In this document: piece by piece, positions 46,301 through 47,946 of the stretch | How the letters are laid out: every line of letters starts with the position of its first letter | Position numbering within the stretch: position 1 is the stretch's first letter | From: Dysidea avara | Lineage: Eukaryota > Porifera > Demospongiae > Dictyoceratida > Dysideidae | Assembly (NCBI RefSeq): GCF_963678975.1 | Contig: NC_089277.1 | Location: forward strand, 18,840,001-18,904,000 | Length of the DNA: 64,000 nt | Direction of reading: 5' to 3' | The notes under the pieces: model-generated | Told to the model about the DNA's origin: nothing | Seen by the model: the letters and a program-made list of their open reading frames with translations, nothing else | Databases searched by the model: none | Translations under genes and position numbers: made by a program

Positions 46301-46727
46301 CTATCAAATGCAATAATAAATTTGCATGCAGCTCTAAAATCACCATGCAGGCGGGTGAAAGGAAACAAGGAATCTACAATTGGTAGCCTTATATAGCATG
46401 TACCTACATGTACAAATCTTGTATTACATAATTTGCATTGTTTTCAAATCAGGTGCCACTGTGTATCAGGCACTCTGTGTCTTGGTAGCTAGTGAGATTG
46501 TTGTCTATTATGTGAAGAAGTATGTTCAGAAGATTGTCTCCAAGGCTGTAATAGCAGATGAAGATATTGCCAAAATTCTTAGAGCAACTGATTACCAAAA
46601 GTTTACTAAAGCAGTTGAATTTCTCAAGTCAGCCAACAGAAAACATCCCAGCCTTTATAAACGACTGGAGCTGGGTAATAGTTGGGATGAAGTGATTGTG
46701 AAGATCATTACTAACTGTCACAGTTGA
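1950..46727 (+). CDS. PARP4-like vault-associated protein with WH2 motif, 3' part of gene (12 exons)
   Basis: The exon model is 1950-2049, 3361-3395, 3458-3494, 3758-3797, 7778-7845, 8430-8675, 11832-11878, 43139-43283, 44909-45058, 45111-45361, 45412-45511 and 46453-46727. Every junction has GT/AG and the phases match throughout, giving 1494 nt (497 residues plus TGA at 46725-46727). Layout in residues of this partial model: charged 1-60; Pro-rich 85-115; Gln/Met-rich about 120-165; WH2 about 216-235; acidic Ser/Asp about 262-283; Glu/Ala/Gln-rich helix about 305-350; C-terminal domain about 365-497. That last domain resembles the PARP4 (vPARP) end that binds major vault protein, including the RLELGN-W motif at 477-484. 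The BRCT, PARP, VIT and vWA domains expected of PARP4 would lie upstream of the window. Function by inference: a vault-particle component that could touch actin. An ATTAAA polyadenylation hexamer lies at 46825-46830. Alternative: a VWA5-like protein with the same tail. Confidence 0.75.
2050..3360. other. Intron 1, mostly unassigned
   Basis: It contains TACTCTAATAGAA at 2751-2763 and its reverse near 2834-2846, two occurrences of the recurrent CTCTATTAGAGTA motif. At about 2915-2950 there is a fragment CAGCTGGGCTGTTTTGGATTAGAT, matching the end of the foldback repeat described at 12378-12700. Nothing else was recognised. Confidence 0.45.
3611..3711. repeat. (GT)n microsatellite, about 100 bp
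   Basis: This is a nearly pure TG/GT run with one GC interruption near 3624. It produces long Cys-Val or His-Thr open frames in several frames, which are artefacts of the repeat. Confidence 0.97.
3840..4075. repeat. Interspersed repeat with GC-rich palindromic core
   Basis: It contains GAGGGCCACAGGCCTGAGGGC and outward-facing TTTGCCTGAC / TTAGGCAAAAC blocks. A close relative is at about 17690-17840 (GAGGGCCGCAGGCCCGAGGG inside a longer inverted repeat). Related palindromes built on TGCCTGATATATAT occur at 50596-50650 and 61300-61352. Confidence 0.5.
4090..4740. repeat. Diverged interspersed repeat, related to 11940-12370
   Basis: Shared blocks in the same order include a TTACNATGCGGTAGA-type block, CACCATTT near TTCA, TATACCTTG followed by GATCTGCCA or GATTTGCCA, and a late CACCTGCAGTTTATT or TACCTGTAATTTATT. 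Divergence is high, so it is old. No coding content was seen. Confidence 0.45.
4741..6112. other. Intron 4 stretch without assigned features
   Basis: A short inverted repeat around GTAGCCTGGCTA / GCTACATACGAAATGTAGCC lies at 5177-5242. I see no exon, RNA gene or recognisable element in the rest. Confidence 0.4.
6113..6621. mobile_element. Non-autonomous DNA transposon with 20-bp perfect TIRs
   Basis: The ends are CATACCGTATATGACCGTAT at 6113 and its exact reverse complement ending at 6621. The interior carries degenerate CCCGGCGTTTA / AGCCCGGGCG subrepeats in both halves and no coding frame. The superfamily is not assigned, because the flanking duplication is unclear. Confidence 0.8.
6670..6920. 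repeat. Second copy of the 497-850 interspersed repeat
   Basis: Same order of blocks as 497-850 (CAGTAGGGAT, CACCCAAATCTTAGCCTC, ATATTGGTTAGG, AGTGCCTTCAGA, CTGCCTGCCTG) but without the internal tandem duplication. Confidence 0.55.
7427..7560. mobile_element. Foldback element 3 (short or truncated)
   Basis: GTGGATATTTAATCCCTACTT and its inverse close on a hairpin of about 80 bp (7427-7506), followed by an arm-like tail (GAATGACCTCCCTTGTTTCATTGCC). The same tail type appears in foldback elements at 29654-29880 and 43795-44850. The left arm is mostly missing. Confidence 0.6.
7778..8675 (+). CDS. PARP4-like gene, exons 5-6: proline-rich and Gln/Met-rich segment
   Basis: Exon 5 (7778-7845) ends in the run KLPPSAPPPG. 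Exon 6 (8430-8675) opens with ASPLLGGPPPIPVSS and continues into about 45 residues dominated by Gln and Met, built on imprecise CAG/ATG codon repeats, and leaves by a GTAAGC donor. Runs of this type bind profilin, SH3 or WW partners in actin regulators; that role is inferred here. The polyglutamine part is likely to vary in length between individuals. The intron between the two exons (7846-8429) holds an interspersed repeat fragment that also occurs at about 28.96-29.4 kb. Confidence 0.72.
7895..8240. repeat. Interspersed repeat inside intron 5, related to 28960-29420
   Basis: Blocks TACAACATGAGGTGAAGCTGAG, GTGCTGTATTTTC, ATAGGTGGTACTT, ACTATCAGTAAGTG and AGTTTGGGTAATTTTAGTG recur in the same order and strand at 28960-29420. 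No coding capacity. Confidence 0.6.
8773..9001. mobile_element. Tc1/mariner-pogo (Tigger-like) MITE with TA duplication
   Basis: The ends are CAGTAGGGCCTTGATTATCC and the inverse of CAGTAGGACCTCCATTATCT, flanked by TA on each side (8771-8772 and 9002-9003). The CAGTNG-CCT-ATTATCNGAA terminus is typical of pogo/Tigger elements. It is 229 bp, too short to encode a transposase. Confidence 0.82.
9127..9837. mobile_element. Candidate non-autonomous element with AAACCAGGCGC ends
   Basis: AAAACCAGGCGCC at 9127 is matched by GCGCCTGGTTT at 9827-9837. The interior has CpG-containing blocks unlike the surrounding intron (GTTCGCGTATG, GGGCACGCCCCC) and no open frame. The duplication is ambiguous in the A-rich flanks. 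Confidence 0.55.
10497..10942. mobile_element. Non-autonomous hAT element, TSD CCTATGTT
   Basis: Perfect 8-bp duplications CCTATGTT at 10489-10496 and 10943-10950 flank TIRs TAGGGACCCGCCGATTATGC and its inverse. Subterminal CCTATTATGCT repeats occur at both ends. The centre (about 10695-10835) is a separate hairpin with TATACTCTAATAGAAYAGTC facing its inverse. It lies in intron 6 of the PARP4-like gene. Confidence 0.92.
11262..11437. repeat. Inverted repeat with internal duplication
   Basis: GCACTTGTTCGCACGTGCAACTTTGCTCGAGATTTTTAAAATCGCC at the left faces its inverse ending in GTTGCACTTGTGAGCGAGTGCG at the right. The left arm is partly duplicated (AACTTTGCTCGAGATTTTAAAATC-CCAATTAAGGGGC occurs twice). 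It lies 400 bp upstream of exon 7. Confidence 0.7.
11832..11878 (+). CDS. PARP4-like gene, exon 7 (47 nt)
   Basis: This small exon has a TTTTAG acceptor and a consensus GTAAGT donor. It encodes SNQNKANNSSWCSPYQ when joined in phase to exon 6 and leaves in phase 0. Exon 8 at 43139 also begins in phase 0, so the intervening 31,260 bases form a single intron. The exon is short and its sequence is not diagnostic. The support is splice-site quality and phase continuity. Confidence 0.6.
11940..12370. repeat. Diverged interspersed repeat, related to 4090-4740
   Basis: It shares ordered blocks with 4090-4740 (see that entry). It directly abuts the composite element beginning at 12378. Confidence 0.45.
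12378..12700. mobile_element. Foldback repeat with CCAAAACAGCTAAGCTGT tips (left end of composite repeat)
   Basis: Arms of about 150 bases are near-perfect inverted copies: CAAAACAGCTAAGCTGT, GGCCCTCAGAAAGGC, AAATCCAAGGTGGCGGCC, AATGGCTGTGATGGTAGG. Half copies lie at 28070-28262 and a diverged full copy at about 40238-40430. It is followed by the same block (AAAAGCCAGCCTATGGCC, TTTTTCTTTACTACAGGAAG) in each location, so it behaves as one end of a larger unit. Confidence 0.85.
12859..13102. mobile_element. Palindromic element with ATATGTGACCGG ends
   Basis: ATATGTGACCGG at 12859 and CCGGTCACATAT ending at 13102 extend inward as an inverted repeat through GGGGTCTTCCACACACATCC. A relative with GTGACTGGGCCTGCGA ends lies at 27661-27915 at the equivalent position of the inverted composite copy. 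Decayed traces are at about 47770-47820 and 58375-58420. Confidence 0.8.
13110..15690. repeat. Minisatellite array, ~31-bp and ~62-bp units, 2.6 kb
   Basis: Dozens of imperfect units alternate GTAGCTGAACTCTCTACA plus AGGTAACTTCTTCT with AGCTGATCTCTCTACA plus GGGTGATTTGTTT. The half-unit is about 31 bp. Higher-order repeats are visible, for example a block with TGCAGCTGAGCTCTTTACAGAATGG recurring. It is not coding and has no CRISPR-like spacer structure, since every unit is a variant of the same sequence. Confidence 0.95.
15670..16515 (+). repeat. Composite repeat core, copy 1
   Basis: This ~0.84-kb unit starts at the CTCTATTAGAGTATCTCAATC motif directly after the minisatellite and ends near GACACACTACCGTGTGTC-TTGATA. 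That end is a 7-bp-stem hairpin with a 4-nt loop. Copies lie inverted at about 26303-27135 and at 41838-43065 (interrupted by a LINE). A 179-codon open frame on the minus strand (15834-16373) is not preserved in the other copies and is not reported as a gene. Confidence 0.75.
16520..17640. other. Unassigned intronic stretch
   Basis: It has open frames of 76-77 codons with no recognisable protein features. A 14-base palindrome TTGCGCATGCGCAA sits at about 17003-17016. No repeat partner was noticed elsewhere in the window. Confidence 0.35.
17690..17850. repeat. Inverted repeat ending in the CACCTAATAGGTG palindrome
   Basis: ACCATGGCTGTGAGGGATTTTGCTGA and its inverse (17700 to about 17803) flank GAGGGCCGCAGGCCCGAGGG. 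CACCTAATAGGTG follows at about 17836-17848. The same 13-base palindrome, or its CACCTATTAGGTG form, recurs at 52266, 52700, 54361, 61446 and 61866. Confidence 0.65.
18158..18457 (+). CDS. Unrecognised 99-codon open frame in a repeat
   Basis: The frame runs from ATG to TGA and ends in the block GGCGCCTTTGAACGCCCACGC, which recurs outside any open frame at about 52871, 54538 and 62020. That places it within a repeat family, probably a mobile-element coding remnant. The translation has ordinary complexity but no motif I recognise. It is close to a gene-like composition, so a short host exon or a fragment of a transposon protein both remain possible. No function is proposed. Confidence 0.25.
   Translation: MVCSKADTRWVEIRIHDRPNNYFVPSLSFSNNQLLYLSLCTKLNNLYKTESHNTKLYVAQYNESKLIDSLNWLGIKVIGKPLSHDIARAICELNTERRL
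18511..19079. mobile_element. Long inverted-repeat element, ~570 bp
   Basis: GATGAATTTCATAATAAC at the left pairs with TTGTTATGAAATTCGTC at the right. CTAGCAACCTG, ACATTTGTAGG, and GGGCAATCACAT flanked by GCCCCTTCT repeat inverted toward the centre. It has no coding capacity. The arms are diverged by perhaps 10-15%, so it is older than the perfect hairpins. Confidence 0.75.
19385..21764. mobile_element. Giant palindrome, 2.4 kb with ~1.1-kb arms
   Basis: The ends GGGTCATTCCATGTCAAATC (19385) and its inverse (to 21764) continue as an inverted repeat over nearly the full length. Matching blocks include CTCTCGGATTTTGACGAAACTTG, CAATAACCACTCACAACAAGGC, AATGGTCCTTATTAGACAGG and ACTTGCTTGCACCTCAATG. 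The unpaired centre is about 20530-20680. Two 74-codon frames at 19780-20004 and 21146-21370 are the same sequence in opposite arms. Length differences between arms come from a few small indels. No transposase is recognisable. Confidence 0.88.
22226..24172 (+). pseudogene. SWIM-YqaJ-PHD protein of ISL2EU element, catalytic core deleted
   Basis: The start ATG at 22226 is followed by the conserved N-terminal region, then GVYTQENLNAYKSLEAYNYY. Next is a SWIM zinc finger, CKC then CSH, split by an intron (22658-22710), and another intron (22838-22908) before VTPKEIQ. From 23402 the YqaJ region runs with W-RQRQGRLTASDF and QWGVDHEDLARQ, later YYTQIQGQLVIANRQYCDLVVWTT. The segment that should lie between, holding the GASPDG and LEIKCP active-site motifs of lambda-exonuclease/YqaJ folds, is missing: AGLMVN joins directly to TSHAYY. 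A frameshift lies at about 23765, a stop plus frameshift at about 22421-22425, a further frame change near 23400, and a half PHD finger (MIMCEG-HCPYTWFHF-CVG to WSCSDC) ends at 24172 in a shifted frame. The protein normally assists transposition; this copy is dead. Confidence 0.85.
24298..26013 (-). pseudogene. THAP-DDE transposase of ISL2EU element, inactivated
   Basis: Reading down the minus strand, the N-terminus is a THAP zinc finger (MPSSCSAIDC, then W and LCGAHF). An intron at about 25735-25820 is followed by a basic segment and a Gln-rich coiled coil. Next is a helix-turn-helix (AIPNKELAYRFGISTGRVSQ) and an IS5/HARBI1-type DDE domain (DCSEIFIERAS, then VLADRGFDI, and NVRIHVERAIGRMK). 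The frame is interrupted by TAA at 25081-25083, TAG at 25024-25026, a one-base frameshift near 24725-24735 and TGA at 24676-24678, where family members have Trp in KCWGGR. The ORF end at 24298 (QPPLV) looks like the natural C-terminus. It would have bound TIRs and cut DNA in the nucleus. Confidence 0.88.
26303..27135 (-). repeat. Composite repeat core, copy 2 (inverted)
   Basis: This is the reverse-complement counterpart of 15670-16515. It begins at ATCAAGACACACGGTAGTGTG and ends at GATCGAGATATTCGAGCAGTC followed by CACTCTAATAGAGCAGC. It starts about 190 bp beyond the ISL2EU right end. Confidence 0.78.
27135..27612. repeat. Minisatellite array, inverted and shorter copy
   Basis: Units of GTAGAGAGATCAGCTAGAAACAAGTCACCCT type are the reverse complement of the 13110-15690 array family. 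They occupy the same position relative to the core. About 0.48 kb remains here, against 2.6 kb in copy 1. Confidence 0.9.
27661..27915. mobile_element. Palindromic element with ATTGTGACYGGGCCTGCG ends
   Basis: GTGACTGGGCCTGCG with GGGCATGTGGGCAC at the left faces GTGCCCACATGCCCTG with CGCAGGCCCGGTCAC at the right. It is a relative of 12859-13102 in the matching place of the inverted composite copy. Confidence 0.75.
27955..28262 (-). repeat. End of composite repeat copy 2, with half of the foldback
   Basis: It contains the inverse of the 12700-12830 block (CTTCTTCCTATGGTAAAG, AAAGCCAGCCTAAGGCCGGC) and then a single arm of the foldback, ending CAGCTTGGCTGTTTTGGATTAGAT. The second arm was lost by deletion at about 28078. 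Confidence 0.7.
28270..28955. other. Unassigned intronic stretch
   Basis: No exon or complete element was seen. A CAGGCAGGCAGGCAGG run at 28899-28925 followed by CGGATGAAATTTTGAG is a relic of the 497-850 repeat family in reverse orientation. Confidence 0.35.
28960..29420. repeat. Interspersed repeat related to 7895-8240, with tandem duplication
   Basis: It shares ordered blocks with 7895-8240. Its 3' part (ACTATCAGTAAGTGTTCATG, GGATTGGTCTGGCTAGTTTTAG, TCTGAGTGGGGTTGTT) is repeated about twice between 29150 and 29420. Confidence 0.55.
29565..29620. repeat. CTCTATTAGAGTA-type motif pair
   Basis: CTCGAGATACTCTAATACATCAG is followed by CCCTAATAGAACAGTCAC, the paired form of the recurrent motif discussed in the findings. 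Confidence 0.5.
29654..29880. mobile_element. Foldback element 4
   Basis: TTAATTTTAAAAATAAAGTAGGGATCC at the left pairs with GGATCCCTACTTTACTTTTAAATTAA at the right. Inside are GCAATAAAAAGCAGTGAAA, GAGATGAATGATG and AAAATCCCTACTTT in inverted pairs. Same layout as elements 1, 2 and 5. Confidence 0.88.
29935..30570 (+). repeat. Two diverged tandem copies of a SINE-like unit with tRNA-like block
   Basis: Unit 1 (about 29970-30270) and unit 2 (about 30285-30570) share ATCATCT-blocks, CGTGCTT-CGTTCGCTC, GTGTAG-GAA, GAGC-ACATTCCT, AAAAC-ACAG, and a tRNA-like box B (GGGTTCGAATCC in unit 1, GGGTTCAATCCCC in unit 2). A TTTTTTTCT and ACCTTTTTGTGCAC tail follows. In unit 1 an acceptor-like pair AGCACAT/ATGTGTT and a D-arm TTC/GAA can be drawn, but the T-arm is three bases short, so it is not a functional tRNA. 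A third fragment is at about 32735-32830. Confidence 0.5.
30862..32131. mobile_element. DNA transposon with TACCGTA-GATTCCCTAAAATTT ends
   Basis: TACCGTAGATTCCCTAAAATTT at 30862 faces AAATTTTTAGGGAATTTACGGTA ending at 32131. Subterminal repeats (TTTCGGCA / TTCAGCAC) recur. The 76-codon frame at 31502-31732 has no recognised motif. A hAT element is nested inside (31066-31496). Without it this element is about 0.83 kb. Confidence 0.75.
31066..31496. mobile_element. Non-autonomous hAT element, TSD CCTCGATG
   Basis: Perfect 8-bp duplications CCTCGATG at 31058-31065 and 31497-31504 flank TIRs TAGGGCTGAGCGATACT and its inverse. Subterminal ATCGCGATATCG repeats are present. It is nested in the 30862-32131 element, so it is the younger of the two. 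Confidence 0.93.
32132..33120. other. Unassigned intronic stretch
   Basis: It contains a SINE-like fragment at about 32735-32830 related to 29935-30570. Otherwise I see nothing coding and no clear repeats. Confidence 0.35.
33123..33338 (-). pseudogene. 5'-truncated REL-endonuclease LINE, 3' end fragment
   Basis: The minus strand encodes KIPAYNEVVFATLQKAAILGT and on, matching RIPDYNETLFNNLQKAAILGT near the end of the large LINE at 33449-37164. It continues to a stop and a short 3' UTR that ends at GTAGTAGTA (plus strand TACTACTAC at 33124-33132). Only the last 42 or so codons are left. It is separated from the larger element by a TGC/TAC microsatellite, giving a head-to-tail order. Confidence 0.7.
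33339..33448. repeat. (TAC/TGC)n microsatellite, about 110 bp
   Basis: CTACTAC is followed by about 27 TGC units and then TAC units. It lies exactly between the truncated LINE and the 3' end of the larger LINE. It yields artefactual poly-Ser and poly-Ala frames. Confidence 0.97.
33449..37164 (-). pseudogene. Non-LTR retrotransposon with restriction-like endonuclease (R2/NeSL-like), full-length but inactivated
   Basis: A single ORF can be followed from a likely ATG at 37081-37083 (MSGTDDD) to 33518. In order it has an N-terminal Myb/SANT-like block (KHPWSRLENMELMRCYYEAR); reverse transcriptase (LLIPKSNDLSSPQNYRPI, then AWIDYRKAYDSIPHNW, QGDTLSPLLFCLALNPLS, and YMDD at about 35051-35062); a CCHC knuckle (CRLCQEQEETIQHILSGCP); and a PD-(D/E)XK-like endonuclease (RPDIVL, EVACPADIN, K and KYQ). 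That set defines the R2/R4/NeSL-type LINEs. It is broken by a frameshift at about 36340-36350, TGA at 35315-35317, another TGA at about 35257, and TAG at 34484-34486. Both sides abut TAC microsatellite. It would copy itself by target-primed reverse transcription. Confidence 0.88.
37172..37321. repeat. (TAC)n microsatellite, about 150 bp
   Basis: Nearly pure ACT/TAC units with two interruptions (ATT and CCT). It is directly upstream (5' side) of the minus-strand LINE and has the same strand phase as the tract on its 3' side. The hAT element begins 8 bases beyond it. Confidence 0.97.
37329..39431 (+). mobile_element. hAT transposon (ZBED type), TSD CTTTCTAT, 2.1 kb
   Basis: Perfect 8-bp duplications CTTTCTAT at 37321-37328 and 39432-39439 flank TIRs TAGTGCTGGGACGAATGT / inverse of TAGTGCTGGGACAAATGT. 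It contains a broken transposase gene (next entry). It inserted at the very edge of the TAC microsatellite. Confidence 0.94.
37405..39237 (+). pseudogene. hAT transposase remnant (BED finger plus RNase-H-like and dimerisation parts)
   Basis: The BED zinc finger is intact in frame at 37405-37668: W-YFKKEG, CTLC, NLQDHLQRSH with an H-x4-H pair. Downstream, fragments in changing frames keep family features: VHDQGSNMRRA (the D of the catalytic core), NCSAHILQLCI, DCTTRCSTLYMI, then ELAKLLEPLEVAT and LATSASSERSFSKAG of the hAT dimerisation domain, ending LLNKNSKF at about 39237. Many frameshifts and stops lie between 37669 and 39050, so no functional enzyme is made. The element type is close to ZBED1/hobo-like transposases. 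Confidence 0.85.
39620..40152. mobile_element. Non-autonomous hAT element with TAGGGCTGGGAYGAA ends
   Basis: TIRs TAGGGCTGGGATGAAGCTTT and ATTCGTCCCAGCCCTA match the style of the autonomous-type copy at 37329-39431 (TAGTGCTGGGACGAA). Flanks CAACAGAT and TCACAGAT are an imperfect 8-bp duplication. It has AT-rich filler and no transposase. It lies 180 bases after the larger hAT, suggesting mobilisation by a related enzyme. Confidence 0.82.
40238..40530. repeat. Foldback repeat, third copy, with its adjoining block
   Basis: AAACAGCCAAGCTGTATAAAA at the left faces TTTTATACAGCTTGGCTGTTT at the right (to about 40420), enclosing TTCAAAAAGCCTGGGTG and its inverse. Then come TTTGAACT and TATCCCAACGTC and TTTTTCTTATCTACAG, the diverged form of the block that follows 12700. 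Confidence 0.7.
40660..41158. mobile_element. Non-autonomous element with CAGTGGCAAAT ends, TSD TAAAG
   Basis: Ends CAGTGGCAAATAC and the inverse of CAGTAGCAAATCTAGAATTTT are flanked by TAAAG at 40655-40659 and 41159-41163. AAAACCCCCTCTGAAAA occurs near both ends. The 5-bp duplication and terminus style match 43911-44794. Confidence 0.82.
41159..41735. other. Unassigned intronic stretch
   Basis: AT-rich, with nothing coding or repeated that I could recognise. Confidence 0.35.
41738..41815 (+). repeat. tRNA-like sequence (SINE or pseudo-tRNA candidate)
   Basis: It contains an A-box-like GTGGCTCAGTACATGGTTAAGG and a B-box-like CTGGTTCAAACACTGG, followed by a T-rich tract. A full cloverleaf with a paired acceptor stem cannot be drawn, so it is reported as tRNA-like only. 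Confidence 0.35.
41838..43065 (+). repeat. Composite repeat core, copy 3, split by a LINE insertion
   Basis: GACTGTTCTATTAGAGTATTTTGACC begins the unit and the end is CGACACACTACCACGTGTCTTGATATT, as in copy 1. Segments 41838-42090 and about 42716-43065 match consecutive parts of 15670-16515. The gap between them is filled by a LINE fragment. No minisatellite precedes this copy. It ends about 70 bases before exon 8. Confidence 0.72.
42091..42715 (-). pseudogene. 5'-truncated LINE (CR1/L2/jockey-like), 3' end of ORF2 and tail
   Basis: Minus-strand frames give IESVQRRAARWIKSYF, LRELEWPSLGQRR, then LYAILNKLTPIKFSDYF, and in another frame NSIFIWNSIPFDVL. These are the conserved motifs after the reverse transcriptase in jockey/CR1-type elements. 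Two frameshifts separate them (about 42505 and 42375). The 3' UTR ends in a short (AAAT)n tail, seen on the plus strand as ATTTATTTATTTATTT at 42091. It is dead on arrival from 5' truncation. Confidence 0.8.
43139..43283 (+). CDS. PARP4-like gene, exon 8: WH2 actin-binding motif
   Basis: This 145-nt exon carries GRGRGALLGAIKQGAKLKSV. That matches the WH2 pattern: a short amphipathic helix with the ALL core, a variable linker, then LKxV/T. It is closest in style to WASP/N-WASP WH2 motifs. WH2 motifs bind monomeric actin in the barbed-end cleft. Here the motif follows a proline-rich segment and precedes an acidic one. I know of no WH2 in human PARP4, so this may be a lineage-specific fusion, or the two halves may belong to separate genes if the 31-kb intron is not real. 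Confidence 0.72.
43284..43794. other. Intron 8, first part, unassigned
   Basis: No exon with matching phase and no recognised element. Confidence 0.35.
43795..44850. mobile_element. Foldback element 5, interrupted by a younger insertion
   Basis: The left arm (43795-43910: GCAATGGAACAACAGAGGTC, GGAGGTCATC, ACCTGCAGCTA, CTAGTTGACATTTAAT) and the right arm (44795-44850: GATTAAATGTCAACTAG, TAGCTGCAGGTGTAGATGACCTCC) are inverted copies. The element at 43911-44794 sits in the hairpin loop. The right arm is cut short at about 44850. Confidence 0.78.
43911..44794. mobile_element. Element with CAGGGGCGGATC ends, TSD CTGCA
   Basis: The ends CAGGGGCGGATCCAGG and CCTAGATCCGCCCCTG are flanked by CTGCA at 43906-43910 and 44795-44799. 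A ~28-base poly-C run lies near the left end and a C/G-rich AT-less block near the right end (44655-44690). It carries TACTCTAATAGAGCAGTC at 44171-44188. It has no transposase. The 5-bp duplication would fit hAT5-type elements, but the superfamily is not certain. Confidence 0.88.
44909..45361 (+). CDS. PARP4-like gene, exons 9-10: acidic segment and charged helix
   Basis: Exon 9 (44909-45058) encodes an acidic block (EDYDSDEDF, then a Ser7 run and DDDE) and ends at a strong GTAAGT donor. Exon 10 (45111-45361) encodes a Glu/Ala/Lys/Gln-rich stretch that should form a long helix or coiled coil. It ends in QLFRLQN, which begins the PARP4-type terminal domain (compare the LLxLQ that opens the same domain in vertebrate PARP4). 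The intron between them is only 52 nt, which shows that short introns exist beside the 31-kb one. Confidence 0.75.
45412..46727 (+). CDS. PARP4-like gene, exons 11-12: C-terminal vault-interaction-type domain
   Basis: Exon 11 (45412-45511) encodes FGWTLADISSLNLDDKKI and on to GAKSFG. Exon 12 (46453-46727) encodes a hydrophobic helix (LCVLVASEIVVYYV), then AVEFLKSANRKHPSL and RLELGNSWDE before TGA. The order and spacing match the end of vertebrate PARP4: W-L-x-L near a Leu-rich helix, a second helix, then AxxW/F, YPSICPRLELGNDWD. That region mediates association with major vault protein. The 941-nt intron between these exons holds an inverted-repeat element at 45672-46388. Identification is from remembered family features; no search was run. 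Confidence 0.8.
45672..46388. mobile_element. Inverted-repeat element in the last intron
   Basis: AGGCCAACAATTGTAAATTCC with TTGTTTCC at the left pairs with GGAAACAAGGAATCTACAATT at the right. GGGCGGGTG occurs inside both ends. It has no coding frame. It occupies most of the 941-nt intron between exons 11 and 12. Confidence 0.72.
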
Positions 46728-46824
46728 CCAAACACATCAACCCTATATAATAGCTAATTTGTTTATTTTTGTGTGGTAGACATCATGTACCCTTTTTGAA
46801 TTCACATAATATTTTTGTCTATTA

Positions 46825-46830
46825 ATTAAA
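46825..46830 (+). promoter_or_regulatory. Candidate polyadenylation signal ATTAAA
   Basis: The hexamer lies 98 bases after the stop codon of the PARP4-like gene, in an AT-rich 3' region with a T-rich stretch before it. No AATAAA is nearer. Confidence 0.45.
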
Positions 46831-46839
46831 GTGATGAGG

Positions 46840-47690
46840 CATTTTGCATTGTATGTTAACCCCCCTTCAAATTCCCTTAAGGTACGTATGACCCTGTACT
46901 TCACATACTGTGAAGCAAAGTTCTATATCTGCTCCTAGGCCTGGTGTATAATCTGAAACCCACACTGAAAATTTCTAGATTTGCCACTAGGAATATAGCT
47001 ACATTTCAAGGCGGATAATGTGCAAACCATTATACAACATAAAATCAATACATGTACAATAAGGAAAGGCACTTAGTGGCTTTTACTGGAGTGTCTCAAG
47101 TTAATTCCATAGGTGCCATGTAAGTGTAGGAGAGTTGACACAGAAAGCAATGAACCTGCAACCATTATTGGTCAGGCATTCTCTTTAATAAAATTAATTG
47201 TAATAATAGCGATGTTTCAACCGTCAAATAAATAGGAAGACAAATAGAAGGAGCAAAATTCACATATTAGAACAAAACAAAAATTCTTTGAAATCAATTA
47301 CATCATAAACACATCAAATTATCACATCAATGAACCAAGATATGTAAAACAGATTATAACAATAGTTCTTATATTATGCACATTCTAAATTAACATTTAC
47401 ATAAACCTGTACTATATCTTTTCATGTATGACATCAAATAATTTACACAATTAAAGCACCATTAAATGGTCACATGTATTATACAAAAGCACATAATTAA
47501 TTATGCATGCACATAATTAATATAGATCTCAGGGGTGTATGCAGGAATTTTGAAAGGGGTTTCCACTACAGCTAAGTGACTGTTATATTAGAGTAGTTTA
47601 TTGCCTGGCTGCTTTATTAGAGTATCTCGATCTTTTCACCAAAATCATAATGCTATAAGTGTTGTTATCATGTTAGAAACTACTATATAT
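46840..47690. other. Intergenic stretch between convergent genes
   Basis: It contains a decayed end AAAATTTCTAGATTTGCCACTAG at about 46968-46990 and a CAGGGGTGTATGCAGGAATTTT end near 47531, both of the 5-bp-TSD element style. TTATTAGAGTATCTCGATCT lies at about 47605-47632. No gene. Confidence 0.45.
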
Positions 47691-47946
47691 AGGCTTAATA
47701 GAGGCTAAAAAGTGCATGCTCACAAAATAAAAAAAAGTTATGTGTTTTGAAAGTTCACGTATTTCTAAGTAGACAGAATATGTGCCCACATGAATTGGCC
47801 TGTTTTCGCAAACCCAGGCAAAAGGTTTGAAAAGCAATATAAGCATTATTACTGTTCAAAAGAAAATACATCCATTAAAATCATGTGATGCCTACATTAG
47901 CAGTTCAACTGACTATATTATGTTCTGTGACAGTGAATAATAATAA

